This document shows positions 7,069-15,551 of a stretch of DNA of 29,010 nucleotides, piece by piece. The DNA comes from a virus, in the IMG/VR virus record IMGVR_UViG_3300022074_000270, positions 1 through 29,010 of that record; one strand, 5' to 3'. The position numbers were made by a program, and so were the translations under genes. Position 1 is the stretch's first letter. Each line of letters begins with the position of its first letter. The notes below the pieces were generated by a model that was not told where the DNA came from, made no database searches, and saw only the letters and a program-made list of their open reading frames with translations.

Positions 7069-7959
7069 ATGACAAAACCTTTAGAAATCTCACCTAACGA
7101 ATACCACTCACGGCTAAAAGTAAACCGGGCTAACATTTTCGACGCCGAAAGCTACTTGTCGAAATCTGTTATTTGGGAGCTAAAACAGGCAAGCCTGTAT
7201 CGTTGGCGCAACAACCCAAAGACGTTTGCTGGATCGACGGCAGCAACCTGGGGAACCGTCGTTGATTGTCTAGTGACTACGCCAGAAGAACTTGGCGACG
7301 TAGTTGCTATTAGCCCGTTTGATAGCTTTAGAACGAAAGAAGCAAAAGAGTGGAAAGCTGATCAAATCGAAGCCGGCAAAACGATTATGTCTAAAGACGT
7401 TTTAATCGAGGCGGAAACTGCTGCTGGGCGGCTAAAGGAACACCATATAGCTGGCGATTTAATCGAGAACGCGCAGAAGCAAGTTGTCCTTTTAAACAAA
7501 GTAAAACTGCCAGGCTACGACGAAATTAATCTTAAGGCGCTCGTAGACTTAGCTCCTACCAGCGGCAGCTATCTTGTAGACATAAAAACAACCAACACGG
7601 TCACGCCATTAGCACTAAGCAAAAAAACCGCAGAGCTAGGCTATCACGCTCAAGCCGGTCTTTATCTGAAACTATGGAATCTGTGTTTCCCAGACGATCA
7701 GCGCGACCGCTTTATATTCATTTGGCAATGCTCTGAGCCTCCCTACGAAGTCTGCGTGTCAGAGCTGCCTGCTGCCGACATACACGCCGGCGAGGAGTGG
7801 ATAGCGTTTCAGCTTGAAAGGCTCGCAAAAGCCACAAAAACAAACACCTGGCCCGATCCATTCCAAAACAAAGTAGCTGTCATTGGTCGCCCGGAATGGG
7901 CCGGCTACCAGGACGAAGAGGAATACGATGGAATCATCGCTGCGCCTGCTCATTGCTAA
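7069..7959 (+). CDS. RecE-like PD-(D/E)XK exonuclease
   Basis: About 296 residues with the pattern of phage exonuclease VIII/YqaJ-like nucleases: LKALVDLAP carrying the first Asp, YLVDIKTT giving the D-x-K core, and the QAGLYLKLWN glutamine motif. Such enzymes resect double-stranded ends to produce single strands for recombination. No obvious Redbeta/RecT annealing partner follows; SSB comes soon after. The start is taken as ATG 7069 rather than the TTG at 7054 overlapping the methyltransferase. Confidence 0.72.
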   Translation: MTKPLEISPNEYHSRLKVNRANIFDAESYLSKSVIWELKQASLYRWRNNPKTFAGSTAATWGTVVDCLVTTPEELGDVVAISPFDSFRTKEAKEWKADQIEAGKTIMSKDVLIEAETAAGRLKEHHIAGDLIENAQKQVVLLNKVKLPGYDEINLKALVDLAPTSGSYLVDIKTTNTVTPLALSKKTAELGYHAQAGLYLKLWNLCFPDDQRDRFIFIWQCSEPPYEVCVSELPAADIHAGEEWIAFQLERLAKATKTNTWPDPFQNKVAVIGRPEWAGYQDEEEYDGIIAAPAHC

Positions 7960-8131
7960 ACTCAGTCCTCCAAACTACGACGGTTACGGATACACCCAAG
8001 CTGATCAAGACGGATACAACGGTGAAATTGTGACGCCAGAACAGCATAAAGAAGAAGAATTTTTTGAAGCACTTACCCAACTACTAGATGCCAAACCTAA
8101 ACAAAATAACATTGATGGGGAATCTCACTAG
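7928..8131 (+). CDS. small acidic protein between nuclease and SSB
   Basis: 67 residues from ATG 7928 (GAAGAGGA upstream), overlapping the nuclease end by 32 bases and SSB by 44 bases. It contains a Tyr/Gly-rich stretch (NYDGYGYTQADQDGYNGE) and an acidic C-terminal helix. The function is unknown. Overlap on both sides suggests a real, tightly packed gene, but small size leaves doubt. Confidence 0.5.
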   Translation: MESSLRLLIAKLSPPNYDGYGYTQADQDGYNGEIVTPEQHKEEEFFEALTQLLDAKPKQNNIDGESH

Positions 8132-8531
8132 AGATCCAGAACTAAAGCACACGCCAAAGGGAACTGCGGTTGCCGACATTGGGCTTGCCATTAACCGAAT
8201 CGGTAAAAATGACGTTGGACAGCGCACTGAGGAGACAACCTTTGTGGATGTTACCTTTTGGGGCCGGACAGCAGAAACGGTTGCGCAATACATGAGCAAG
8301 GGACGCCCCCTTTACGTTGAGGGCCGATTGAAAATGGACACCTGGCAAGATAAAGAAACAGGTCAGAACCGATCCAAGCTTAAGGTCGTTGGCGACACGT
8401 TTCAGTTTCTCGGTGGTCGTGAAGAAGCGCCTGCCGCACTTCAACCGCCCGCGCAGCAACCAGCGCAACCTGTAGAACACAATGCACCGGCGTCTCGAGG
8501 AACTGTGGCCGGCGATGACATTCCGTTCTAG
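8088..8531 (+). CDS. ssb: single-stranded DNA-binding protein
   Basis: 147 residues. The N-terminal OB fold (about 1-110) reads NKITLMGNLTRDPELKHTPKGTAVADIGLAIN in segments, with FVDVTFWGRTAETVAQYMSKG and PLYVEGRLKMDTWQDKETGQ, all SSB hallmarks. A Pro/Gln/Ala-rich linker follows, and the protein ends in the acidic tip DDIPF that recruits partner enzymes in bacterial SSBs. It coats single strands made during replication and recombination. Confidence 0.95.
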   Translation: MPNLNKITLMGNLTRDPELKHTPKGTAVADIGLAINRIGKNDVGQRTEETTFVDVTFWGRTAETVAQYMSKGRPLYVEGRLKMDTWQDKETGQNRSKLKVVGDTFQFLGGREEAPAALQPPAQQPAQPVEHNAPASRGTVAGDDIPF

Positions 8532-8533
8532 CC

Positions 8534-8938
8534 ATGAGTCAAAAACCGATAGTAAAGGATTTTGCCGACGCAATCCCGCTTTTGGACAAAGCTGCCGGCG
8601 ATAGCGAAGTCCTTAAAGAGTGTATGCAAATCGTGCGAAATGATCGCAAAAAATTGCAAAACCAACTCCACGTCGCTAGGCGATCTGCAAAAACAAACTT
8701 GTTAGAACTCAGAGAACTGAAACGCGAAATAAAAAAGGAAGCGACTAGGCAGTTGCACTCCAATAGCGTGACCGTGGAGCTAACGCCAACAGCTCAACGG
8801 CTTATTAAGAAAATGGAGTTCAAAAAACGGCACGGCTACGGAGTAGAGCCAGAACCCCAAGATGAGCGCAAATCGAGGGACAATGACGAAATGAACTTTA
8901 CGGATCATTCGCGCGTCAATTGCAACCAAGGCTTTTAA
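8534..8938 (+). CDS. charged coiled-coil protein upstream of terminase
   Basis: 134 residues. The middle (about 25-75) is a highly charged helix (VRNDRKKLQNQLHVARRS, LELRELKREIKKEATRQ) likely to form a coiled coil. The C-terminus is polar. It sits directly before the large terminase, where a small terminase often lies, but it shows no helix-turn-helix and a better small terminase candidate exists at 28405-28857. Function unassigned. Confidence 0.6.
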   Translation: MSQKPIVKDFADAIPLLDKAAGDSEVLKECMQIVRNDRKKLQNQLHVARRSAKTNLLELRELKREIKKEATRQLHSNSVTVELTPTAQRLIKKMEFKKRHGYGVEPEPQDERKSRDNDEMNFTDHSRVNCNQGF

Positions 8939-8950
8939 TTTTGCTCTAAA

Positions 8951-10804
8951 ATGCCCTCCGACATTCAACTCTCCAGCGCACCTTTTATAGAGCGTCTAAA
9001 TCAGGCAGCTTTGCAAACTGCTATGGATCGTCTGCGGGTAAAGCCACACTTGGATTTTATCGATTGGGCGCCTTTAAATATCCGCAACCCGGACGGAACG
9101 CCGTTCCGCTTCCGTCCCACGCAACTACAAGTAGCCAAGGATCTATTTAATCCAAACTTATACAGCGTAACGCTCAAAGCCTATTCTGGCATGGGCAAAA
9201 CCTATCTTATAGGCGCTGCGTTTGCCTACGCTATTGAACAACTAGGGCTTCTGGTTGGAGCGATGATGCCAAATAAAGTTTTGGTTGAGGATTGGATAAA
9301 CGACGAGCTACAAAAGGTTTTCGACGCTACGCCTGTTATGGCGTCGCTCGGCCTTTCTCGGGACATAAGAGGCCAAAAGCTATTTACAAACGGTGCAGAA
9401 CTTCACGGCGTGGGCGCTAACAGCAGCGGTCTGATTCGACGTTTGCAGGTCGATGTAATGTATTCAGATGAGATTGACGCCATAGAACAAACCGCAACCG
9501 ATGAGGGAGATAAGTTAGGGCAGTTTGAAAAGCGCGGTCGAGGCCGAAAAACGCAGCATATGTGGAGAACGTCTTATCCGTCGATGAAGGGTGCTAGTAA
9601 GATTGACGCTAAATATGACGAAACAGATAGATGCGCCTGGTTCGTCGTTTGCCCAAAGTGTGACCATCAATACACGCTTCACACTAGCCAAATGATTTGG
9701 ACGCCTGGCCGACCAGATACGGCGCATTTAATTTGCCCAAGTTGCGGAACCAAAATAGACGAATCGCAGCGTCTGCAAATGTCTGGTGCAGGGCAGTATT
9801 TAACTCGTAAAAAAGAACCGTTAAAGCCTGGTGGCTTGCACCGAGGTTTTCACGTTGGTTGCTTGGCTCATACCGGCGACCACAACAATGCGTATGGCGA
9901 AGGGTTTTTGCATGAAGTAGCAGCGGAACGCGAAGCTGCTGATAAAGCAGAGAATCCAGAAAAATCCAAGCGGGTCTTTGTTAACACGATGGACGCCGAA
10001 TCTTACGCAGAGGATGTCGAAAGCAAGCCAGAAGCGGATTCACTTTATGACAAGCGCGAAGTCTGGTCTGAGCCTGATCCGTTTGTAGAGCTGCCGCCAG
10101 GCGTTCTTATGATAACGATGGGCGTTGACGTCCAAAAGGACAGGCTCGAAGCAATGATAGTTGGCTGGGGCGCTAACAGCGAAAGCTGGCTTTTGTCATA
10201 TCGGTCGCTTCACGGTAGCCCTCAAAGCCAAAAAACTTGGAATCAGTTGGATCGCTTAAGGCTTAAAAAGTTTAAGCATCCCCTTACCTCTCAACCCATG
10301 CCGATTGTTTGCGTGTTCGTCGATTCGGGCCACTGGACGACCGACATTTACCAATATACTAGGCCGAGGTTGAGGCAGGGAGTGTTTGCGTGTAAGGGTT
10401 CGCGCACGTTGTCTTGCCCTCTGATGAGCAACAAGCCAACAAAACAAGGTCGGCCCCCTGCTTTGCTTTACGAGGTTGGAACGCACGAAGCTAAGGATCT
10501 AATCTATCAGCGTTTGGAGTTCATGCCGCCTGCCGGGAAAGATTTCCCAATGGGATACATTCATATCCCGGCTAATGAAGAATTTGGAGAGACTGCTGGC
10601 GGTGAGGCAACTGGCTTTTTTGAAATGCTGCTGGCAGAGGATAGCCAAATGAAACGCTGCACAAAAACGGGCGAATTTGTCCGCTTTTTTGATTGTCCTA
10701 AAGGCACTCGGAACGAGGCGCTCGACTGCTTCGTTTATGCAATGGCCGCAGCGCGGAAGATGAATCCTAATTTTGAGCGGATCGCGGAAAATTTGGGCAA
10801 ATAG
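8951..10804 (+). CDS. terL: large terminase, lambda GpA family
   Basis: A 617-residue DNA-packaging motor. The ATPase domain has a Walker A-type AYSGMGKT (77-84) and Walker B VDVMYSDEID (167-176). A zinc ribbon follows with CPKC (234-237) and CPSC (262-265), typical of the GpA family. The nuclease domain shows MGVDVQKDRLE (D393), FVDSG (D458) and RNEALDCFVYAMAA near 585. Length is close to lambda gpA (641). It closes the rightward operon, far from its presumed small subunit, which is on the other strand. It probably cuts and packages DNA at cos-like sites, inferred from family. Confidence 0.95.
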   Translation: MPSDIQLSSAPFIERLNQAALQTAMDRLRVKPHLDFIDWAPLNIRNPDGTPFRFRPTQLQVAKDLFNPNLYSVTLKAYSGMGKTYLIGAAFAYAIEQLGLLVGAMMPNKVLVEDWINDELQKVFDATPVMASLGLSRDIRGQKLFTNGAELHGVGANSSGLIRRLQVDVMYSDEIDAIEQTATDEGDKLGQFEKRGRGRKTQHMWRTSYPSMKGASKIDAKYDETDRCAWFVVCPKCDHQYTLHTSQMIWTPGRPDTAHLICPSCGTKIDESQRLQMSGAGQYLTRKKEPLKPGGLHRGFHVGCLAHTGDHNNAYGEGFLHEVAAEREAADKAENPEKSKRVFVNTMDAESYAEDVESKPEADSLYDKREVWSEPDPFVELPPGVLMITMGVDVQKDRLEAMIVGWGANSESWLLSYRSLHGSPQSQKTWNQLDRLRLKKFKHPLTSQPMPIVCVFVDSGHWTTDIYQYTRPRLRQGVFACKGSRTLSCPLMSNKPTKQGRPPALLYEVGTHEAKDLIYQRLEFMPPAGKDFPMGYIHIPANEEFGETAGGEATGFFEMLLAEDSQMKRCTKTGEFVRFFDCPKGTRNEALDCFVYAMAAARKMNPNFERIAENLGK

Positions 10805-10870
10805 GTTTTCTCAATGCGGCCCCTTTTACCGCCGGCTAAAACCAAGCAAAACGCGAAACCCAAAATCGAC

Positions 10871-11116
10871 CTATTGAACTGGTCGCCACATTTCGCAGCG
10901 CACTCGGCCCTTCATTGCTTTTTTTATTTCCCAAGTTTTAGCTTTTTTGCCGGCAACCAAACGGGTTTTCATAGTTGTTCGGCAACACAAAGCGATCTCA
11001 GCAAGTTCTTTTGCGGTGTAGTATCCCTCACTTTTTAAATCGTCGTATTTAGGCAACACTTCTCCCAAAGCGGCGATGGCCTCAAACAATGCTTTGTCTA
11101 TAGCGGGGTCATCCAT
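10871..11116 (-). CDS. small helix-turn-helix-like protein
   Basis: 81 residues, last gene of the leftward arm. It overlaps the metallophosphoesterase end by 19 bases. The segment YYTAKELAEIALCCRTTMKTRL resembles a helix-turn-helix preceded by a wing strand, and the C-terminus is basic (KKAMKGRVRCEMWRPV). It might regulate late genes or assist the phosphoesterase. No family recognised. The stop faces that of TerL across 66 bases with no clear terminator. Confidence 0.55.
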   Translation of the reverse strand: MDDPAIDKALFEAIAALGEVLPKYDDLKSEGYYTAKELAEIALCCRTTMKTRLVAGKKAKTWEIKKAMKGRVRCEMWRPVQ

Positions 11117-11832
11117 GTGTCTCCATCCTTTCTGACAAACCAGCACTCCCATGACGTTGTGCCGGATTTGTTTTCTACAAATTCACCAAAAAGCCATCCG
11201 TTCTCGTAGGCTAGTTTTCTAGGCGTCTTTGTGTTGTAGGGCATATCTTTTTTGCCCAAAAGTCCGCACGTTATACCTTCTGCTCGATTGAGTCCGGTAT
11301 CAGCAAACCGCGAAAAACTGTGGACGTGGCCTTGAATCACGCTGCCGGTTCCTTTGTAAGTGGCTATAGCCTGTCGTGCGGCGTTAATGCCAGAATGGAA
11401 GCCGTGTATAAATTGCAGAGTGCCGATAGCAAAAACGCCTGTTCTTGTGTCGTAGGGAAATACCTCTGCATTTTGCCAAGCTGTTTGCGCTTCGATCTGG
11501 TCGGCAAGCCTGGCGCATAGATCGCGCAGCGTTCCATCCGTTTTGCTCTGCGCTTTATTCCACAAGCGCACGTCGTGGTTGCCTTTTAAAATTTGCGTTG
11601 GCTTGTATTGGTTTAAAAACTCAATGCCTGCTTTGACATCTGATTCCATTGATTCAGACTTTTCCTCTCCACCAGCGCCTTCCCTGAGAGGTCGAAAGTC
11701 AAAAACGTCGCCACCGTGGATCTTATAGTGTGGTTTGTAGCTTTCGCTAAATTGCAAAAACCGCTTGGCAGTTTCACGGTCGATCTGGTCTCCGTGGCTA
11801 TCCGTTCCGAATAGAAATTTTTTAATCGCCAT
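11098..11832 (-). CDS. calcineurin-like metallophosphoesterase
   Basis: 244 residues with the full two-metal motif set: TDSHGD (D11, H13), HGGDVFD (D42), KGNHD (84-87), FIHGFH (H143) and GHVHS (168-171). Family members hydrolyse phosphodiesters or phosphomonoesters; the substrate here is unknown and could be nucleic acid or a nucleotide. It lies downstream of the lysis genes and four bases from the preceding membrane-protein gene, so is likely expressed late. Confidence 0.88.
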   Translation of the reverse strand: MAIKKFLFGTDSHGDQIDRETAKRFLQFSESYKPHYKIHGGDVFDFRPLREGAGGEEKSESMESDVKAGIEFLNQYKPTQILKGNHDVRLWNKAQSKTDGTLRDLCARLADQIEAQTAWQNAEVFPYDTRTGVFAIGTLQFIHGFHSGINAARQAIATYKGTGSVIQGHVHSFSRFADTGLNRAEGITCGLLGKKDMPYNTKTPRKLAYENGWLFGEFVENKSGTTSWECWFVRKDGDTWMTPL

Positions 11833-11836
11833 AGTG

Positions 11837-12085
11837 CTATGGTTTGGTTTCAGATTCGGCCAATTCTGCCTTTTTCTGTTTCAGTTCGATTGCAGCAATT
11901 CTGATGCGATAAATTGCCAAAATCGTGGTAGCAACCGCTGCCAACGCTCCAACAAATGTGGCAATGTTTGAAAAACTTAGCGCAGTTCCGACAGTAAAAC
12001 CTGACGGAATGAACCACCTTTCCCAACCAGGCATCGTGCCATGCAAAACTTTAAACAGCTCCGGTATTTCGCGCCAAAAATTCAT
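11837..12085 (-). CDS. small membrane protein of the lysis cassette
   Basis: 82 residues, coupled to the endolysin by an ATGA overlap. A hydrophobic stretch of about 27 residues (VGTALSFSNIATFVGALAAV, continuing TTILAIYRI) forms one long or two short membrane segments, followed by a charged, coiled-coil-like C-terminus (ELKQKKAELAESE). Position and topology suggest a holin, antiholin or pinholin-type partner; sequence alone does not decide. Confidence 0.6.
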   Translation of the reverse strand: MNFWREIPELFKVLHGTMPGWERWFIPSGFTVGTALSFSNIATFVGALAAVATTILAIYRIRIAAIELKQKKAELAESETKP

Positions 12086-13119
12086 TTACCGTGGCGCTTT
12101 AGAATTTCGGAAATGTCAGAGCGGCACAAGTCACGAAACTCTGACATGGTTAAAGAGTAGCCTTGCCAAACAATAGATCCGCCTGGATCAACCTTTCGGC
12201 CTGGGCTTATCTCGTCATGGCCGACTACGTTTTCTAGTTGGAACACTTCTGGGTTGTTTAGATAAAGCCAAGCCACAAGCCGGCGCAGCGCCCAAACCTG
12301 CGAATCTGTAAAGCGATGATAGTAGCCAGCGGTTATGTTTTCTTTTTGTGGAGAAAACGTCACCTCGTAATTGGAGATTCTGTTTCGAGGATTTCGCTGG
12401 TTTTTATCCCACCAAGGATAAAACCCGTTTTTGTCTTTTGAAAGCATTCCGGCGGCCTGAACTTCGACGCCAGCATACTCGTCAGATACATAACCAGCAG
12501 CGCCAGTGTGATTGCTTTTCCCGGCGTGATAGCCGTAAAACTCCAGCGAATCGCTTTGAGCAGTTTTGCCTTCGTCATCAATCAACAAATAAAGCATCCC
12601 AGTATTCCGCATCAAACTGTTGCCGGCCTCAAGTCCGTTCCGATGGCCGGCAGTCCAATGAACAACCAAACCTTTCGGATAGCCTGCACTGTAGCGCCCT
12701 CTTTTGTTGCCGCTCGTAGCGTCTTTTGCCCAAGGAATCCAACGACGCTTTTCTCCAAAACTGTAGTTTGCAGGGTCAAACAAACCGCGCGGATCGTCTT
12801 CGTTTAAATCGACATCCGTTTTGCTGTTGCGCTCTGTCGGCGAAGCGTCTTGGCCTGGCTTGTAGTCTAGAAAATCGTAATAGTCGGCAATGAACTCGTT
12901 CCGTTCGTCAATGCTCAAGTGCTTGTAAAAACAAAACTCTTCGTTTTCGTCGGTTTGCGAAAGAAACCAAATACGCTTCCAGGCTCGGCTTTTTTCGTGA
13001 GAATCAGACAACATAACTAAAGAGGTTGTGCTACTCGCCAATAACGAGAGCGCGAATATAAGAAAAGTGACTGTGGAACCGTTGGCCTGAGCCAACCAGC
13101 TTGCCTTCGTCAAACTCAT
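12082..13119 (-). CDS. N-acetylmuramoyl-L-alanine amidase endolysin
   Basis: A 345-residue peptidoglycan amidase (Amidase_2/PGRP fold, about 145-320). Zinc ligands are H154 (LVVHWTAGH), H301 (VGHDEISPGRK) and D311 (DPGG), with K309 as the likely catalytic lysine; H198 (YGYHAGKSN) is also conserved. From the first start the N-terminus carries a hydrophobic segment (STVTFLIFALSLLASSTTSL), which would be a signal peptide or SAR-type anchor. A second start at 13014 (MLSDSHEKSR) would remove it. The 13119 start has a weak AAGGG upstream and lies inside the spanin gene. The 110-residue acidic insert before the amidase domain is unassigned. Confidence 0.85.
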   Translation of the reverse strand: MSLTKASWLAQANGSTVTFLIFALSLLASSTTSLVMLSDSHEKSRAWKRIWFLSQTDENEEFCFYKHLSIDERNEFIADYYDFLDYKPGQDASPTERNSKTDVDLNEDDPRGLFDPANYSFGEKRRWIPWAKDATSGNKRGRYSAGYPKGLVVHWTAGHRNGLEAGNSLMRNTGMLYLLIDDEGKTAQSDSLEFYGYHAGKSNHTGAAGYVSDEYAGVEVQAAGMLSKDKNGFYPWWDKNQRNPRNRISNYEVTFSPQKENITAGYYHRFTDSQVWALRRLVAWLYLNNPEVFQLENVVGHDEISPGRKVDPGGSIVWQGYSLTMSEFRDLCRSDISEILKRHGK

Positions 13120-13270
13120 AAACGACGCCCTTACTCAACGTGATGTGTGGCGGTTGATATAAGGCTGATTTGTTCAACCGCTCTACGTCGCCTTTTGTCC
13201 AGCGCATCGATTCGCAACTTGTCAGATGGATCAGCGCCAGACAAACCAAGCTGATAAATTTGATCCTCAT
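13031..13270 (-). CDS. outer-membrane spanin lipoprotein (Rz1-like)
   Basis: 79 residues starting at ATG 13270. A basic start and hydrophobic signal (KFISLVCLALIHLTSC) end in the lipobox L-T-S-C, giving a lipid-modified Cys19 and a mature protein of 61 residues. It overlaps the Rz-like gene by 140 bases in another frame and the endolysin by 89, the classic nested spanin layout. The mature part lacks the proline-rich tract common in Rz1. Spanins disrupt the outer membrane at the last step of lysis. Confidence 0.7.
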   Translation of the reverse strand: MRIKFISLVCLALIHLTSCESMRWTKGDVERLNKSALYQPPHITLSKGVVYEFDEGKLVGSGQRFHSHFSYIRALVIGE

Positions 13271-13376
13271 ATTGCTCAATCTGCCGGTAAAGTTTGCGTT
13301 GCTCCACTATTGGCCAAACCTTTAAAAACGACGTCGCCGCCAAAAAAAAGGCGTGGATCGTTTTAAAGATTGTCAT
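13131..13376 (-). CDS. inner-membrane spanin (Rz-like)
   Basis: 81 residues from ATG 13376. An N-terminal membrane anchor (IHAFFLAATSFLKVWPI) is followed by a coiled-coil region (EQRKLYRQIEQYEDQIYQL, DALDKRRRRAVEQISL), the standard form of an i-spanin. The Rz1-like lipoprotein starts inside it, in a different frame. The start overlaps the holin end by 14 bases. Assignment rests on topology and nested position. Confidence 0.7.
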   Translation of the reverse strand: MTIFKTIHAFFLAATSFLKVWPIVEQRKLYRQIEQYEDQIYQLGLSGADPSDKLRIDALDKRRRRAVEQISLISTATHHVE

Positions 13377-13572
13377 CCGGGAAAAGTGTAATCCTTTCCT
13401 TCGTGACAAGGCGCAGCGCAAAGTTTAGTCCGCCTAAAGTCAGGAGAATGCCGGCAGCGTTTTCTGCGACAAATTCTCCTACGGATGGAACGAAGGCGGC
13501 GATCACGCCTGCAAGCGTAGTAATAAACGCAGCGGCAACGGTTTTGCTTTTGAATAGGGGTTTTGTTGTCAT
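13363..13572 (-). CDS. holin-like two-segment membrane protein
   Basis: 69 residues with two hydrophobic segments (about 12-31, VAAAFITTLAGVIAAFVPSV; about 39-56, AAGILLTLGGLNFALRLV) and a short acidic tail. It directly precedes the spanins and endolysin. Holins form the membrane lesion that times lysis. A second candidate lies at 11837-12085, so one may be the holin and the other its antagonist. Confidence 0.65.
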   Translation of the reverse strand: MTTKPLFKSKTVAAAFITTLAGVIAAFVPSVGEFVAENAAGILLTLGGLNFALRLVTKERITLFPDDNL

Positions 13573-13584
13573 AGGTAAATTGTC

Positions 13585-14826
13585 TTAGGCGTTTTCAAAG
13601 TAGATTGAGACAATCAAACCAGAGTATTCGCCTGAGCTGTTAAATGACGTCGTGTTGCTTGATTCAAAACCCAGACCAATGACTTGGCCTTGGTTGACTG
13701 AAAGGCTTAGGCCGGTAGCGGTAACGCCACTGTTTTGGGAAATGTCCCAAGCGATAGAGGTTAAAGAAGTGTCAGAAGTTCCGTCAGTGGCGCTTCGTAT
13801 GCCGAAATCTAAAGTAACGGTGTCGTAATCATCTCCGCTGCCATTGTATTCAAGATAGGCAAAGCTGATTTTACTAACCGTGACGTTTTGCGTTGCAATA
13901 AAAATAGGCTCAAGCTGTCCGCTTCCGGTGTCGGCGTTGACAATATCAAACCAGGCGTCGATAGCTTCGGTCCTTTCTAGAATTACTTCCGATTGCAAAA
14001 ACTCGTAACTAGTTGCTCCGCCGCCACCACTGCTGCCCGCTGTTCTAAGCTTCCAAACCTTCTGATTGGTGCTTGCAGCGTAATCGTCTGGGCGAATGAC
14101 GTCCGGGGCGCTCTCAGCGTCCGTTCCGCTAGTCAGTTGGTAAAACCGCAACTGGTTGGAAGTGTCGGCGTCAACGAAAGCAATAATCTCCCCTACCGTT
14201 CGCGTTGTCGTTATTATGTTGTCTAGGTCAACGCTTGTTCCACCAATTTGCGAAGTCACTTCTGGTATAAATTCGATGGCGTCGCTTTTTAGCAAGTAGG
14301 CCGTAGGATCGCCGGCGTTGCTTGGCGTCCCCTCTCCCCCAAGCAGAATGTCGTGCTTGATTTTTACCGTAACGTCGTTGACGGAACTGCGCGGTTTGCC
14401 GCCGCTCGATTCTGTAAAAGTCAGTTCGAGCTGTGCCTTTTCGATTGCTGCAACGTCGTTGCTGCTGTTTGAATCGTCCCTAGCCAGCAGCGTGTTAATT
14501 TGCGTAGTGTTTAGATCAAGTTCGGCGGTGTAGGTCTTGGCGGCGCTGTCGTGCGTCCAAGTTGCAACTGAAGCCAATAAATCGCCATCGCTGTAGTCGC
14601 CCTCGGCCTTAATGCCTAGCGTTATTGTTGCCGCAACGGGTAGGTTTTCGGCAGTCCATGCTGGCGCAGTTAAAACGCTAGAAGGAAGCGATGTATCTGG
14701 CGAAGTGCCATATTGAAGCACCACTTCGACGCCATCGCCAGCTTTGAAGTCTAGAGATTCCAGCGCCGTATCGAGCCCTGGGGTGCTTACTAAGTAGCCA
14801 AGTCTTTTATCAAAAAATAAGTTCAT
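13585..14826 (-). CDS. tail fibre or receptor-binding-like structural protein
   Basis: 413 residues, rich in Ser, Thr, Asp, Asn and Gly with an alternating beta pattern and no enzyme motif. A Gly linker (SSGGGG, about 271-276) separates two parts; the N-terminal part (about 1-140) looks like a repeatable Ig/beta-sandwich, and the C-terminal ~130 residues a beta-sandwich adhesin tip. It lies between the sugar-modifying cassette and lysis genes, the usual end of a tail operon. It is preceded by the GGGCTAGG element at 14857. Receptor binding is inferred; baseplate or head decoration are alternatives. Confidence 0.6.
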   Translation of the reverse strand: MNLFFDKRLGYLVSTPGLDTALESLDFKAGDGVEVVLQYGTSPDTSLPSSVLTAPAWTAENLPVAATITLGIKAEGDYSDGDLLASVATWTHDSAAKTYTAELDLNTTQINTLLARDDSNSSNDVAAIEKAQLELTFTESSGGKPRSSVNDVTVKIKHDILLGGEGTPSNAGDPTAYLLKSDAIEFIPEVTSQIGGTSVDLDNIITTTRTVGEIIAFVDADTSNQLRFYQLTSGTDAESAPDVIRPDDYAASTNQKVWKLRTAGSSGGGGATSYEFLQSEVILERTEAIDAWFDIVNADTGSGQLEPIFIATQNVTVSKISFAYLEYNGSGDDYDTVTLDFGIRSATDGTSDTSLTSIAWDISQNSGVTATGLSLSVNQGQVIGLGFESSNTTSFNSSGEYSGLIVSIYFENA

Positions 14827-14844
14827 GGAAAGCTAAACGCTCCC

Positions 14845-14875
14845 CGTCGATGCCGACCTAGCCCAATAAGTCTTA
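14845..14875 (-). promoter_or_regulatory. GGGCTAGG late element before fibre gene
   Basis: Minus-strand GGGCTAGG at 14857-14864, then eight bases and GACG (14845-14848), the same spacing as copies at 26243 and 28353. The -10 equivalent TAAGAC (14870-14875) is weak; TTGCCG lies 18 bases further upstream. It sits 30 bases before the ATG. Confidence 0.5.
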
Positions 14876-14903
14876 CAAAGTTTACCACGCGAACGGCAAA
14901 AAC

Positions 14904-15551
14904 TCAAATAAGACGAACATTTTGCCAAAGCGCGTTATCGTCGTTGTAGAAGTCTAAAATGTTAGAAACGGCTAGCTTGCTCAACGAATCAGCACTAGGC
15001 CGGTCGGTTTCGTGCATTTTTTTTGCTGGCAAAACAATCGGTCTGCCTCCGTAAGTAGCCACCAAGCGGTCTAGGCCGGCTTGCAATGAATCAAAACTAA
15101 TCATTTCGACGGGTTGCGTAACGTCTAAATAGTCGGCCTGCCTAGTAAAATGGTGACAAACCGTTGCTAGTGACGCTAGGTTGACGCGCTCGAAAAACGT
15201 GGACGGGTTGCTAGATGCAAAAAGTGCCGAATAAACTTGAGCCTCCTCGCTGCTGACAAGTGGATGCCAAGTGCTTTGTCTGCTGCACCATGACCAACTT
15301 TTTAACGCTCGTTCTATTGGATTTCTAATGACGCAAAATAGCTGCTTTGTTCTAGCAGATTCAAACGCTTGATAAAGTTTGCTGGCTGTCTGGTGATGAT
15401 AAGCGCGGTGATTTCCACCATATTGGCCAAGTGCTTTTCGGATAGATCCGCCGGCGTTTCCGGGAATGTGAACTAGAAACAAAGTGTCATGGCCGGCCTT
15501 TTCTTCTGAAATTGCAGGGTCAGCTCTTGGATTTGGATAACTAGCCTGCAT
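14904..15551 (-). CDS. sulfotransferase-family protein
   Basis: 215 residues from ATG 15551, overlapping the glycosyltransferase stop by 11 bases (an in-frame start at 15590 is possible). LVHIPGNAGGS (26-36) matches the 5'-phosphosulfate loop, and RNPIERALKSW (76-86) the 3'-phosphate-binding motif of PAPS-dependent carbohydrate sulfotransferases. It would transfer sulfate from PAPS, supplied by the host, to a sugar. Coupled to a GT9 glycosyltransferase and next to a fibre-like gene, it probably sulfates a glycan on the virion or host surface. Such enzymes are rare in phages. Acceptor unknown. Confidence 0.75.
   Translation of the reverse strand: MQASYPNPRADPAISEEKAGHDTLFLVHIPGNAGGSIRKALGQYGGNHRAYHHQTASKLYQAFESARTKQLFCVIRNPIERALKSWSWCSRQSTWHPLVSSEEAQVYSALFASSNPSTFFERVNLASLATVCHHFTRQADYLDVTQPVEMISFDSLQAGLDRLVATYGGRPIVLPAKKMHETDRPSADSLSKLAVSNILDFYNDDNALWQNVRLI

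Noticed and set aside
8534-8938. Small terminase by position before TerL
   Set aside because: No helix-turn-helix, mostly coiled coil; the Nu1-like protein at 28405-28857 is a much better match.
12348-12807. Two rightward frames opposite the endolysin
   Set aside because: Antisense to the amidase domain with its intact zinc ligands; no ribosome site or neighbours in that direction.
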